DNA of 64,000 nucleotides from CADEDH01 sp041394285 (GTDB lineage Bacteria > Actinomycetota > Acidimicrobiia > Acidimicrobiales > SZUA-35), in NCBI GenBank assembly GCA_041394285.1, contig JAWKIL010000001.1:620001-684000 (forward strand). The letters are read 5' to 3'. Shown in pieces: positions 17,687-26,460 of this stretch (position 1 is the stretch's first letter; each line of letters starts with the position of its first letter). The position numbers and the translations under genes were made by a program. Under the pieces are notes generated by a model. The model made no database searches and was not told where the DNA came from. It saw only the letters and a program-made list of their open reading frames with translations.

Positions 17687-18562
17687 TCAGGCCAGCAGGT
17701 AATCGACCAGGGTCCTGGCCCTGGGTGGGTTGGCGGCCGACTCGATGCTGTGGTGGCGCTCGGCCACCACCGGGGCGAACTGGTCGTCGGTGAAGATCCA
17801 GAACTGGTTGGCCTTGATCGCGTCCACCACCAACTCGGCCACCTCGGCCGGCGGCTTCTTCTGGCCCAGCAGCTCCCGGCCGGCGGCCCGTTCCCGCTCC
17901 CGGGTGGCCGCGTCTTCCGGCTCGCTGAGCGGCCGGACCAGGTTCTCGGGCCGGTTCCGGTCGGCGTCGATCAGGTTGGTGGCCACGAACCCGGGGCACA
18001 GGACCGACACCCCCACGGTGGAGCCGGCGTGGGCCATCTCGTGGAGCAGGGTCTCGGACAGGGTGACCACGCCGTGCTTGGACACGTTGTAGGGCCCCAT
18101 GAACGGCAGGCTGACGTGGCCGGCGATCGAGGCGGTGTTCACGATATGGCCGTCGCCGTGCTCCATCATGTGGGGAACGAACGCCTCGCACCCGTGGATC
18201 ACACCCCACAGGTTGACGCCCAGCACCCACTGCCAGTCCGACAGGTCGAGCCGGCCGATCGGGTTGCGGACCCCGCCCACCCCGGCGTTGTTGCACACCA
18301 CGTTGACCCGGCCGAATCGGGCCAGGGCGGCGTCCCGCAGGGCGGCCACCGAGGCCGGGTCGGCCACGTCGGTCCGGACCGCCAACACGGCCTCCGGGCC
18401 CCGCACGGTTGCCAGCTGCTCCTCGGCCCGGGCCAGGGCCGGGGCCTCGACGTCGGCCGCCACCACCTGCATGCCTTCCCGCAGGAAGGCCTCGGCGAAA
18501 GCCAGCCCCATACCGCTGGCCGCTCCCGTGACCACCGCCGTTCGTCCCCCGAGCTCCTCCAT
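17687..18562 (-). CDS. Short-chain dehydrogenase/reductase (SDR)
   Basis: About 291 residues of a classical SDR. The cofactor motif is TGAASGMG near the N-terminus, NNAG follows, and the active site is Ser in NTASIAG with the YNVSK Tyr-Lys pair. A C-terminal extension reaches past the usual 250 residues, as in SDRs annotated with long-chain alcohol or ketone substrates. ATG 18562 is chosen because aggaagggg lies at proper distance. It is the first gene of a pair with the phosphoesterase. Substrate unknown. Confidence 0.87.
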   Translation of the reverse strand: MEELGGRTAVVTGAASGMGLAFAEAFLREGMQVVAADVEAPALARAEEQLATVRGPEAVLAVRTDVADPASVAALRDAALARFGRVNVVCNNAGVGGVRNPIGRLDLSDWQWVLGVNLWGVIHGCEAFVPHMMEHGDGHIVNTASIAGHVSLPFMGPYNVSKHGVVTLSETLLHEMAHAGSTVGVSVLCPGFVATNLIDADRNRPENLVRPLSEPEDAATRERERAAGRELLGQKKPPAEVAELVVDAIKANQFWIFTDDQFAPVVAERHHSIESAANPPRARTLVDYLLA

Positions 18563-18716
18563 CACGACCCCTTCCTGTCGGCTGGGGCGATGCTACCGGG
18601 CGCCGGTGACAGCGCCCGGGCCCGACCGTCGAAGCCGGCCCGGCCGGCGGCGGCCCCGCTACCACCACGCTGGCCCGGAGAGTCGGGATCGCCCCCCAAC
18701 GGCCGGCGATCCCCAT

Positions 18717-18722
18717 TAGGGT
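18717..18722 (+). promoter_or_regulatory. -10 box TAGGGT of the RidA-family gene
   Basis: TAGGGT ends 6 nt before the ATG at 18729, the exact leaderless spacing also seen at 1210, 34086, 34918 and 39277. Confidence 0.5.
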
Positions 18723-18728
18723 CGGGCC

Positions 18729-19112
18729 ATGAGCAAGCAGATCATCGTCGCCGGGGGCGCCCCTGGTTCCCCCCTGTACAGCCAGGGGGTCAAAGCCGGC
18801 CCGTTCGTCTACGTGTCGGGGATGGTGGGCGTCGACGTGGCGAGCGGGGAGCTGGCCGGCACGACGATCCAGGAACAGACCCGCCAGGCGTTGCGCAATT
18901 GTCTGGCCATCGTCGAGGCGGGCGGCGGCGGGCTCGACGATGTCGTGCAGGTCACCGTGCTCCTGGCTGATCCGGCCGATTTCGCCGGGATGAACGAGGC
19001 GTACCGCGAGATGTTCGCCACCGATCCGCCGGCCCGGGCGGTGGCGAAGCTCGGCGTCGAGCTGCCGAACGTGCTGGTCTCCGTGATGCTGACCGCCTAC
19101 GTGGCGGACTGA
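18729..19112 (+). CDS. RidA family (YjgF/YER057c/UK114) protein
   Basis: 127 residues: PLYSQGVKAGPFVYVSGMVGVD, the NCLAIVEAGGGGLDDVVQVTVLL core, and PPARAVAKLGVELPN with the arginine that binds the carboxylate in true RidA enzymes. RidA hydrolyses reactive enamine/imine intermediates released by PLP dehydratases, which fits an organism with the ilvA-type enzyme at 1222-2442, though the genes are 16 kb apart. Expression looks leaderless from its own TAGGGT box. Confidence 0.9.
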   Translation: MSKQIIVAGGAPGSPLYSQGVKAGPFVYVSGMVGVDVASGELAGTTIQEQTRQALRNCLAIVEAGGGGLDDVVQVTVLLADPADFAGMNEAYREMFATDPPARAVAKLGVELPNVLVSVMLTAYVAD

Positions 19113-19152
19113 CGACGCATCCGACCGCTGCCGCGTACCGGTGCTGGCGCCG

Positions 19153-20166
19153 TCAGCCGGCCTGGAGCTCGGCCACGATCGGCTTCCAGTCGATCGGCGC
19201 CTGGCCGAGGTAGTAGAACGACACCCGGTCGGCCAGGCCCCCGAAGCGGCGCAGGATCTCGCCCGCCACCTGGTCGGGCGGGGCCACCACGCAGTAGGTG
19301 TGGAGCATCTCGTCGGTGATGGCCTCGCCCATCTCGGCCCACTCGCCCCGTCGGGAGGCGGCGTGCAGCGCCGGGTGCATGTGGCCGAACCCGTGGTGAT
19401 CGAGGACGCCGGCGTAGGCCGGGGTGGAGCCGTAGAACGCCACCTGGCGCCTCATCTGCAGCTCCGCCTCCGCCATCTCGGCCGGGGTGTTGCCGGTGGC
19501 GATGTAGCAGGTGAGGGCGACCTCGATCCCGGCCGGATCCCGCCCGGCCCGGGCCGCCCCGGCGGCCAGGGCCGGCTTGATGACGTCACGCAGGTAGGCC
19601 GGGCTGGTGAAGCTGTGGCAGGCGAACCGGTCGGCCACCTCACCCGCCGCCTCGATCATCAGGGGCCCGACGCCGGCCAGCATCACCTTTGGGGCCCCGA
19701 ACGGGTTGGGGGGCGGGCAGAACAGCGGGTTCATCAGGTTGTGGGTGAAGAACTCGCCCCTGAAGTCGAGCGGCGTGCCGTCGTTCCAGGCGGCCCAGAC
19801 GGCCTGCAGAGCCAGGACGTACTCCCGCATCCGGGCCGCCGGCCGGGTCCAGGGCATGGAGAACCGGCGCAGGATGTGGGCCCGCACCTGGGTGCCGAGG
19901 CCGAGCACGAGGCGCCCGCCGGAGAGCTGCTGGATGTCGTTGGCCGTATAGGCCAGCGCCATGGGGGACCGGGCGAAGGCGATCGCCACCTTGGTACCCA
20001 GCTCCACTTGCCGGGTGGCCTGGGCGGCCAGCGTCAGCACCACGAACGGATCGTGGATGGTCTCGGGCACGAACACCCCGTCGTAGCCGTCGCGCTCGGC
20101 CGCCGCCGACGCCGGCCCCACCGCCTCCAGCGGGGCCTTGACCCCCGGCCCACCGTCCACCTTCAT
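19153..20166 (-). CDS. F420-dependent oxidoreductase, TIGR03617-like (LLM class)
   Basis: 337 residues from the ATG at 20166, which begins MKVDGGPGVK as family members do. Diagnostic segments are ETIHDPFVVLTLAAQATRQ, FARSPMALAYTANDIQQLSG, LGLGTQVRAHILRRFSMPW, FYGSTPAYAGVLDHHGFG and ITDEMLHTY. This matches the actinobacterial F420-dependent subfamily TIGR03617 from memory of its consensus. Reaction and substrate are unknown. It converges with the RidA gene (40-nt gap) and is divergent from the VOC gene. Confidence 0.87.
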   Translation of the reverse strand: MKVDGGPGVKAPLEAVGPASAAAERDGYDGVFVPETIHDPFVVLTLAAQATRQVELGTKVAIAFARSPMALAYTANDIQQLSGGRLVLGLGTQVRAHILRRFSMPWTRPAARMREYVLALQAVWAAWNDGTPLDFRGEFFTHNLMNPLFCPPPNPFGAPKVMLAGVGPLMIEAAGEVADRFACHSFTSPAYLRDVIKPALAAGAARAGRDPAGIEVALTCYIATGNTPAEMAEAELQMRRQVAFYGSTPAYAGVLDHHGFGHMHPALHAASRRGEWAEMGEAITDEMLHTYCVVAPPDQVAGEILRRFGGLADRVSFYYLGQAPIDWKPIVAELQAG

Positions 20167-20265
20167 GATCGCAACCCCCAACCTCCGAGCCGGCCCCTGC
20201 CGGCCCCGGCCATGGTGCCAGAAGGCGGGGTTCGGGGGCGAAGGACGGGGGTACAGTGGCCAGCG

Positions 20266-20655
20266 ATGGCCGTGCATCTCAATCACACCGTCGTGGGCGC
20301 AGTCGACGCCGAGGAATCGGCCCGGTGGCTGGCCGAGATGCTCGACCTGGCCGGGCCGGTGCACCTACCCCCGTTCTGGCAGGTGGACACGGCCAACGGG
20401 GTGAGCCTCGACTTCGCTTCCGTCGGGGCCGGGAACACGGTCACGCCGATCCACTACGCCTTCCTCATCGGCGAGGACGACTTCGACCGGGTGTACGGCC
20501 GGATCACGGCCCGGGGCCTCGACCACTGGGCCGACCCGCACCAGCACCATCCGGGCGAGATCAACCGCCACGACGGTGGGCGCGGCGTCTACTTCCTCAG
20601 CAACGACGGCCACTACCTCGAGGTGATCACCCGGCTCTACGGCTCCGGCGGCTGA
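20266..20655 (+). CDS. VOC family (glyoxalase/dioxygenase superfamily) protein
   Basis: 129 residues with two beta-alpha-beta-beta-beta halves: LNHTVVGAVDAEESARWLAEML, HYAFLIGEDDFDRVYGRI, and the end GRGVYFLSNDGHYLEVIT, with His and Glu at metal-ligand positions. VOC proteins include extradiol dioxygenases, glyoxalases and resistance proteins; the short single-domain form gives no clear choice. A TACAGT box (20252-20257) precedes the ATG by 8 nt. Confidence 0.85.
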   Translation: MAVHLNHTVVGAVDAEESARWLAEMLDLAGPVHLPPFWQVDTANGVSLDFASVGAGNTVTPIHYAFLIGEDDFDRVYGRITARGLDHWADPHQHHPGEINRHDGGRGVYFLSNDGHYLEVITRLYGSGG

Positions 20656-20676
20656 GCGGGACGACACCCACACCCG

Positions 20677-20723
20677 GAACTTTGACACCCCGTACCGCAT
20701 CCGCGGCGCTGGTGTCAGAGTTC
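20677..20723. repeat. Family A inverted repeat, copy 3
   Basis: GAACTTTGACACC (20677-20689) pairs with GGTGTCAGAGTTC (20711-20723), 12 of 13 positions. It lies 21 nt after the VOC stop codon and has the longest stem of the family. Confidence 0.8.
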
Positions 20724-21185
20724 GACGACGCTGCCGGACTCCGGTGAAACGTTTGTCGGACGTCGGGAACTCGCGGCCGCTCTTGCCGGTCTACCTCTGT
20801 GGTGGGCGGGGTGCGCACTCCCGGTACGCCCCGCCCACCCGGATCTGTCGGCCCGGCATCGCCGGGGTCGGACACGGTCCTGGTGCTGGTGACCACGAGC
20901 GCTCTGGTCGTCCCGTCCCGTCCCGATCCGCTCACCGAACGACGAGAGCGCGGTGCAGAAGGGCAAGCTGCGGCAAGGCCGAGCGCTGACGAGCTGGTTC
21001 GACACCTCCGGCAAAGGCAGGGCGAGGCAGAGATCAGCGAGGCTCGGCTTCCGAGCCGGCGGAGGAGAGCCGCCAGCGACAGGGGGCGCATCCCGACCGA
21101 GCAGACCAGCCTGCGTGTCGGGGCCACCACCGCTTTCAGCTCGGCGACCGGGAGGAGCTGGGATGCCTGTTCGCCCGCGGAGCTG
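20724..21185. other. Apparently non-coding stretch with several hairpins
   Basis: No open frame here resembles a protein family, and codon periodicity looks poor. Three inverted repeats are visible: GGTGGGCGGGG with CCCCGCCCACC (20801-20839, perfect 11 bp), GCGCTCTGGTCGT with ACGACGAGAGCGC (20899-20951, 12 of 13), and GGCTCGG with CCGAGCC near 21041-21060. It lies downstream of both the VOC gene and the converging ABC operon. It could be a decayed gene, a structured RNA or a terminator cluster. Confidence 0.5.
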
Positions 21186-21839
21186 TCAACCCGTCCGGCC
21201 GTCGCCGTCGAACATCGCCCCGTACATCTGAGACACGAAGGCTGTCACCTCGGCCGGCGCCGAGCGGGGATGGCCGGCGTCGAACGGGGGCTGGGGGTCG
21301 TACTCCATGTCGAGTTGCGTGGCCTGGGCGTAGGCCGTGCCGGCGATGCGCTCGTTGAGAGCCAACGCCATGTCGATACCGGCGCTGACGCCGGCGGCGG
21401 TCACCACCTTGCCGTCGAACACCACCCGGGCATCGGTGGGAATCGCCCCGTGGTCGGCCAGCTCGCCGTGCACGTACCAGTGGGTGGTGGCCCGCAGCCC
21501 CTGGAGCACGCCGGCCGCTCCCAGCAGGAGGGCGCCGGTGCACACCGACGCCGTCCACTGGGTGGTCGGGTGGATCGCCCGGATCCAGTCGACCGCCGGA
21601 TCCCCGGAGCGGGCCATGGCCACGGCGGCCACCCCGCCGGGCACGATCAGCAGGTCGCACCGGTCGACCTGCTCGAAGCCGAGCTGGGCCTCGATCGAGA
21701 GCTTGCCGCCGTCGCTCACCGGCCCGGGCCGTTCGGCCACGAACGACAGCTCATAGCCGGGCAGGTGGCCGAGCCCGTGGTAGGGGCCGATGGCGTCGAG
21801 GGCGGTGAAGCCGGGGTACAGCAGGATGCACGTGCGCAT
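21186..21839 (-). CDS. DJ-1/PfpI family protein, isonitrile hydratase-like
   Basis: 217 residues. The nucleophile elbow is ASVCTGALLLGAAGVL with the active cysteine near residue 103, followed by RATTHWYVHG and the C-terminal EYDPQPPFDAGHP. That combination is typical of the PfpI subgroup that includes isonitrile hydratase InhA, which converts isonitriles to N-formamides. Its ATG overlaps the stop of the ABC ATPase gene (TGATG), so it is translated as the fourth gene of the uptake operon. This could mean it processes an imported isonitrile-containing metallophore, which is only inference. Confidence 0.85.
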   Translation of the reverse strand: MRTCILLYPGFTALDAIGPYHGLGHLPGYELSFVAERPGPVSDGGKLSIEAQLGFEQVDRCDLLIVPGGVAAVAMARSGDPAVDWIRAIHPTTQWTASVCTGALLLGAAGVLQGLRATTHWYVHGELADHGAIPTDARVVFDGKVVTAAGVSAGIDMALALNERIAGTAYAQATQLDMEYDPQPPFDAGHPRSAPAEVTAFVSQMYGAMFDGDGRTG

Positions 21840-22660
21840 CAGGTCGTCTCCTTCGGGACGGCGAGGCCCAGGGGGCCTCGATGGGAAAGGTCGGTGGGCA
21901 GCGCGGTCATGACATGGCGCCGGCCGGTCAGGGGGTGGATGCCGAGCACGGCCCGCACCCCGAACACGGCTTCGATCAGCTCGGCTGTCAGCACCTCGTC
22001 GGGGTGGCCCGACGCCACCACCCGACCGGCCGACAGCACGGTGATCCCGTCGCAGACGGCGGCCGCCTGATCGAGGTCGTGCAGGGCGGCCAGGGTGGTG
22101 AGTTTCAGGGATCGGGCCAGCTCCAGCAACTCCAGCTGGGCCCGGACATCGAGGTGATTGGTGGGCTCGTCGAGCAACAGGATCGGTGCCTGCTGGGTGA
22201 GCGCCCGGGCCAGCAGGGCCCGCTGACGCTCCCCGCCCGACAGGGTCGTCACCACCCGATCGGCGGCCCACGCCATGCCCACCTGCTCCAAGGCGTCGTC
22301 GGCGACCGCCAGATCCTGGTTGCCGTCCCGCTCGAACATTCCCTTGTGCGGGGCCCGTCCCAGCAGCACGAGCTCGCGGACGGTGAACGCCAGGTCGATC
22401 ACGTGCTCCTGGGCCACGATGGCCCGGCGGCGGGCGGCCGAACGGGCCGAGAGATCGGCCCAGACGTCGTCGCCGCCCAGCTTCACGACGCCGGTCGCCG
22501 GGCGAAGGGCCCGGTACAGGCACCGCAGCAGGGTGCTCTTGCCCGACCCGTTCGGCCCGATCAGAGCGTGGAACTCGCCGGGGCCGACGGCGAGCGATAC
22601 GCCGTCGAGGATGGGCTGGTGGTCGATGACCACCCGCACGCCGTCGACCTCGACCTTCAC
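21839..22660 (-). CDS. Metal-chelate (siderophore/haem) ABC transporter ATP-binding protein
   Basis: 273 residues from a GTG start. The Walker A motif is GPNGSGKST, the signature LSGGERQRALLARAL, Walker B ILLLDEPTNHLD, and the switch histidine lies in LHDLDQA. It is the FepC/BtuD-type subunit that energises uptake of iron or cobalamin complexes. The start overlaps the permease stop by 4 nt and the end overlaps the DJ-1 start by 1 nt, showing tight coupling. The ~25 residues after GIHPLTGRRHV are a non-conserved tail. Confidence 0.92.
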   Translation of the reverse strand: MKVEVDGVRVVIDHQPILDGVSLAVGPGEFHALIGPNGSGKSTLLRCLYRALRPATGVVKLGGDDVWADLSARSAARRRAIVAQEHVIDLAFTVRELVLLGRAPHKGMFERDGNQDLAVADDALEQVGMAWAADRVVTTLSGGERQRALLARALTQQAPILLLDEPTNHLDVRAQLELLELARSLKLTTLAALHDLDQAAAVCDGITVLSAGRVVASGHPDEVLTAELIEAVFGVRAVLGIHPLTGRRHVMTALPTDLSHRGPLGLAVPKETT

Positions 22661-23724
22661 CCCAGCCCCCGGCCGGCCCGGCGCAGCAGCACGAGGAAGA
22701 ACGGCGCCCCGAAGGCAGCTGTGAACACGCCGACCGGCAACTCGTTGGGCCGGTCGGCGACGCGGCACAGGATGTCGACCACCACCAGGAACACGGCGCC
22801 GCCCAGGACGCTCACGGGGAGCACCCTGCGGTGGTCGGGGCCGACGACGAAGCGGGCGGCGTGAGGGACCATCAGCCCGACGAACCCGATCCCGCCGGCC
22901 ACGGCCACCGTGGACGCCGTCAGCAGCGAGGAGACGACCACGAGCTCCAGGCGGAACCGGTTCACAGGCACGCCGAGGGCCGAGGCGTTGTCGTCGCCCG
23001 TGGCCAGCACGTTGAGCGATCGGGCCCGGCCCAGGAGCCAGGCGCCGGACAGCACGATGGCGGCGGTCGGCAGGCCGAGATCTCCCCAGCTGGAGCTGGC
23101 CAGGGAGCCCATCAGCCAGAACATGATCCCCCGGAGCTCGAGGGGGTTGACGTAGAGCTGCACGAAGCTGGTGCCGGCCGTGGCCAGGTAGCTGACGGCC
23201 ACACCGGCCAGCACGAGCCGGGCCGAGCCGAGCTGCCCGGCCTGTTGGGCCAGGACCATGACCACCAGCAGGGTGAGGCTGGCGGCGGCGAAGGCGGCCC
23301 CGGTGACGCCCAGATCGGCCAGCACCGGCACGCCGAGGGCCACAGCCAGCACCGCCCCCAGGGAGGCGCCCGACGACACCCCCAACACATAGGGGTCGGC
23401 CAGCCCGTTGCGGGCGAGCGACTGGAGGCACACCCCGGCCACGCTCAATCCCGCTCCCACCACGGCTGCCAACAGCACCCGGGGGGTGCGGAACGTCCAG
23501 ATGATCTGGTCGTCGATCGGGTCGGCCGTTCCAGCCACCAGGCCGAGGTGACGGCCCACGACCGCCCACACCTGGGATACCGGCAGATTGACGGTACCCA
23601 CCGAGACCCCGATCACCATCGCCACCGCCAGCACCGCGCCCAGGGCGAACAGCACCGCGCCGAAGCGGGACCGGGAGCCACCGGGAGCGGGCGGGCGCCG
23701 GAGCGTAGGGGCGGTGTCAGCCAA
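22657..23724 (-). CDS. FecCD-family ABC transporter permease
   Basis: 355 residues with about ten hydrophobic helices. Family hallmarks are RTPRVLLAAVVGAGLSVAGVCLQ, NGLADPYVLGVSSGASLGA, and FVGLMVPHAARFVVGPDHR with the glycine that contacts the ATPase. It would act as a homodimer in the inner membrane for import of an iron-siderophore, haem or vitamin B12. It overlaps the binding-protein gene by 8 nt and the ATPase gene by 4 nt. Confidence 0.93.
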   Translation of the reverse strand: MADTAPTLRRPPAPGGSRSRFGAVLFALGAVLAVAMVIGVSVGTVNLPVSQVWAVVGRHLGLVAGTADPIDDQIIWTFRTPRVLLAAVVGAGLSVAGVCLQSLARNGLADPYVLGVSSGASLGAVLAVALGVPVLADLGVTGAAFAAASLTLLVVMVLAQQAGQLGSARLVLAGVAVSYLATAGTSFVQLYVNPLELRGIMFWLMGSLASSSWGDLGLPTAAIVLSGAWLLGRARSLNVLATGDDNASALGVPVNRFRLELVVVSSLLTASTVAVAGGIGFVGLMVPHAARFVVGPDHRRVLPVSVLGGAVFLVVVDILCRVADRPNELPVGVFTAAFGAPFFLVLLRRAGRGLG

Positions 23725-24871
23725 GCGTGCCGATGGCCTCGGCGATCTTCTCGATGGCGACCGCGTTGTAGGGACCGAGATAGACGCTCTCCGACACCGA
23801 GGTGTAGGTCTTCGTCTTCGACGCCGGCCAGTTGGGGAACTGGTCGAACAGGCCCTGGGCGTAGACGGCGGCGTCTTCCCCGGGGGCGAACAGGCCGACC
23901 ACCAGCACGTCCACGTCGGCCGCCGCCATCTCCTCGGCGCTGACCGATCCCATGTCGGCGAAATCTCGGCCGGGGAACGAGTTGATCCCTCCAGCGGCGG
24001 CGATCACCGAGTCGTAGAACGAGCCACCGAAGACGGCGGGCAGGCCGTTGGCGTTCATCGCCGACATCCCGGGGTAGGCGATCAGCACACCGGGGGCGTC
24101 CGGCCCGGGCTCGACTGAGACGGCGTCGATCCGGGTCCGGGCATCGGCGATGACCGACGCCGCCTTGTCCTGGGCGTCGAAGATGCGGCCCAGGTCGGCC
24201 AGGAGCTGGAACGACGCTTCGTAGGTCTGCTCGTCCCACGCCGTCTGGTCTTCGGGCCGGGGATCGAGGTTGCCGTACGAGCAGTTCACCGGGGTCACGA
24301 AGCTGTTGATGCCGAGCTGGTCGAGCTCGTCGCGGGTGATCGATCCCATCTCGGCCGAGAACCCGCCGCTCCAGGTGCTGACCACCAGATCCGGCTTCTG
24401 GGCCAGGACCTGTTCCTTGGGCACCTCGAAGTTCTCGTTCAGGCTCACCCCGCCCGTCGGCACGGCGGCGATCTTCTCCAGCAGACCCTCGACGTCCGAC
24501 GAGCCGTAGGACTGGCTGTTGGCCACGATCGAGTCCTCGATACCGAGAATCAGGAAGCTCTCGATCTCGGCCACCGAGGTGCCGTTCAGGATGACCACCC
24601 GCTCGGGACGCTGCTCGAAGGTCTGCTCCTGTCCGCAGTTGTCGATCGTCAGGGGATAGGTGGTGGGCCCGCCCAGGTCGCCCACGAGGTCGCCATCGTT
24701 GTCGACCAGCGTGGTCGGATCGGCGGTGGCTGAGGTCGGGCTGGCGCCGGCGTCGTCGGTGGTGGCCGAGGAGCTGTCGGTGCCGGACTCCGACCCGCAG
24801 GCGGCGAGCAGGAGCCCTCCGGCGGCGACGGTTGAGAGGAGGGTTCTGGTGACGCGGGATGGTGGCTGCAC
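23717..24871 (-). CDS. Iron/metal-chelate ABC transporter substrate-binding lipoprotein
   Basis: 384 residues. The lipoprotein signal ends in LLLAACGS (Cys near residue 26), then a Ser/Thr/Ala-rich linker. The periplasmic-binding fold of FecB/FhuD type follows: RPERVVILNGTSVAEIESFLILGIEDSIVA, DLVVSTWSGGF, and a C-terminal lobe with GGSFYDSVIAAAGG. It is anchored outside the membrane and delivers ligand to the permease. As first gene of a four-gene overlapping operon (24871 to 21186) it starts at GTG. No Fur- or DtxR-type operator could be recognised upstream. Confidence 0.9.
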   Translation of the reverse strand: MQPPSRVTRTLLSTVAAGGLLLAACGSESGTDSSSATTDDAGASPTSATADPTTLVDNDGDLVGDLGGPTTYPLTIDNCGQEQTFEQRPERVVILNGTSVAEIESFLILGIEDSIVANSQSYGSSDVEGLLEKIAAVPTGGVSLNENFEVPKEQVLAQKPDLVVSTWSGGFSAEMGSITRDELDQLGINSFVTPVNCSYGNLDPRPEDQTAWDEQTYEASFQLLADLGRIFDAQDKAASVIADARTRIDAVSVEPGPDAPGVLIAYPGMSAMNANGLPAVFGGSFYDSVIAAAGGINSFPGRDFADMGSVSAEEMAAADVDVLVVGLFAPGEDAAVYAQGLFDQFPNWPASKTKTYTSVSESVYLGPYNAVAIEKIAEAIGTLG

Positions 24872-24944
24872 GCCGGGGTAGACCGGCTCGGCGGCTGTGC
24901 GGTTCCCCGTGGGTACGACCGCCCACCGGAGCGGGCGTCGGAGG

Positions 24945-25781
24945 CTACTCGATGGCGGCGGCGTACATCGTGGCGATGGTGGCGGCGGTGAGCCGCTCCT
25001 CGTACGACACCACCTGGCCCGGCTGCGGTGAGAGCACGAACCGGCCCATCTCGTGGCCGCCGCTGGTGGCCGGCAGCTCCAGGCCCTGGGGCAGCTGGGC
25101 CCGATCGGGGTTCAGGTCCTTCAGGTAGCCCATGATGCCGCCGGTGGGCAGCAGCACCGGCCCGCCGTCACCGGTGCGGGGTCCGGGCTGCCAGCGGCAG
25201 CCGCTGAGGTGGAGCACGGCGCTCAGGTGGTCGCAGGCGCTCGCCGTCAGCTGGTCGGAGGAGTGGTGACCGGTGACCTCGGAGGCGAAACGGAGCAGGT
25301 GCTCCAGCTCCGAGCCACGGGTGGCGTTGCCGGTGCGGGCCCCCACCAGCAGGCTGTTGAGCACCCCGACGGCCACCCCTACCGCCAACAGGATCAGGCT
25401 GGCCACCCGGTCGTCGGATCGGTCGAAGGCGAGGTGGTAGTAGGGCGGCGTGAGCAGGACGGCGTAGCCGGCGCAGGCGCTGAGGGCGGCGATGAGGGCG
25501 GGTCCAGTGGCGCCGAGGGCCGCCACCACCACGACGGGGATGACGAGCACGATGGCCAGCGCCCGCCCGTGGCTGGCCCGCAGGGGGATGAGGGCGGCGG
25601 CCGACGCCAGCGGCAGCGCCACGGCGAGGGCATAGGCCAGGGCCATGCGCCGGGCCGGTAGCCGGGCCCGTTCGCCCGGCGTGAGGGTCTCGGGCCTCGC
25701 CCGGCCAGCGCCGGGAACCGATCGGTGGCCGCCGGACGGGCGGCCGAAGGTGGAGCCGGGGTGGGGGAGCGATGCGCCCAT
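24945..25781 (-). CDS. DUF4118 (KdpD-type) membrane protein with sensor-like C-terminus, no kinase
   Basis: About 278 residues from ATG 25781. Hydrophobic segments at roughly 48-70, 75-115 and 125-150 carry the pattern AATGPALIAALSACAGYAVLLTPPYY, like the four-helix DUF4118 unit of KdpD. A ~110-residue soluble domain follows (ATRGSELEHLLRFASEVTGHH...) that may be GAF-like. There is no histidine-kinase region. It resembles the membrane part of the KdpD encoded at 29763-32258 and may be a decayed or accessory sensor. TACGAC at 25793-25788 lies at leaderless distance from the chosen ATG. Confidence 0.7.
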   Translation of the reverse strand: MGASLPHPGSTFGRPSGGHRSVPGAGRARPETLTPGERARLPARRMALAYALAVALPLASAAALIPLRASHGRALAIVLVIPVVVVAALGATGPALIAALSACAGYAVLLTPPYYHLAFDRSDDRVASLILLAVGVAVGVLNSLLVGARTGNATRGSELEHLLRFASEVTGHHSSDQLTASACDHLSAVLHLSGCRWQPGPRTGDGGPVLLPTGGIMGYLKDLNPDRAQLPQGLELPATSGGHEMGRFVLSPQPGQVVSYEERLTAATIATMYAAAIE

Positions 25782-25977
25782 GTCACCGTCGTACCCCACC
25801 TCCGATCAGGCAAGAAGGGCCTTAGCGCGGGCTTAGCTCCGGCCCCTGCAGTCTTGTCGTGCCCTCTACGGTTCACGCTCCCGTGCCGCCCGTGGTGCCC
25901 GCTCGCCCGGTCCCGACGCCGCCGGTAGTGTCGCCATCGGGCCCGGCCGATCGGCCGGCCGAGGGAGGAGCCCATCC

Positions 25978-26460
25978 GTGACCGACGAGGAACTGCTCGA
26001 CGCCTTCCCCGGCGTCCGCATCGACGCCGACAACGCGGCCTGGCACCGGGGTCTGCTCGAGCGCCGCCTGCTGGTGAACCGCTGCGACGACTGCAGCCGG
26101 TGGCACCACCCGCCCCGCCCCCTGTGCCCGGCCTGCTGGAGCCGCTCGATCACCCCCACCGAGGTGGCGGGCGACGGGTTCGTCGCTCTGGTCACCGCCC
26201 TGCGCCAGGGGGCGCCCCAACCCGGCGTCGACTACGGCGACGGGGGCCACGCCCTGGTGGCCGTGGAGCTCGACGAGCAGCCCGGCCTCCGCCTGGCCGG
26301 CACGGTGGTGGGAACCCCGGCCGGCGAGATCCAGGTGGGCGACCGGGTGCGGGCCCTGTGGCGCGACATCCCGGGCCGCCTGCCCCGGGCCGACTTCGAG
26401 ATCGTGGCCGCCTCCACTGGCGCGGGCCGTGTCGGCCGCGGTGAAGGAGCGACACGATGA
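25978..26460 (+). CDS. DUF35 / Zn-ribbon OB-fold protein, partner of a thiolase-like enzyme
   Basis: 160 residues from a GTG preceded by gggaggag. A rubredoxin-like zinc ribbon has cysteines at about 36, 39, 50 and 53 (CDDC and CPAC), then an OB-fold. Such DUF35 proteins bind acyl-CoA and pair with thiolase-fold proteins, as in the ChsH2-Ltp2 retro-aldolase of steroid side-chain breakdown. The stop codon overlaps the start of the next gene (ATGA), a coupling expected for a two-subunit complex. Confidence 0.87.
   Translation: MTDEELLDAFPGVRIDADNAAWHRGLLERRLLVNRCDDCSRWHHPPRPLCPACWSRSITPTEVAGDGFVALVTALRQGAPQPGVDYGDGGHALVAVELDEQPGLRLAGTVVGTPAGEIQVGDRVRALWRDIPGRLPRADFEIVAASTGAGRVGRGEGATR

Noticed and set aside
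20985..21060. tRNA-like GGTTCGA segment
   Set aside because: The T-loop pattern is incomplete and no acceptor or anticodon stem can be paired around it.
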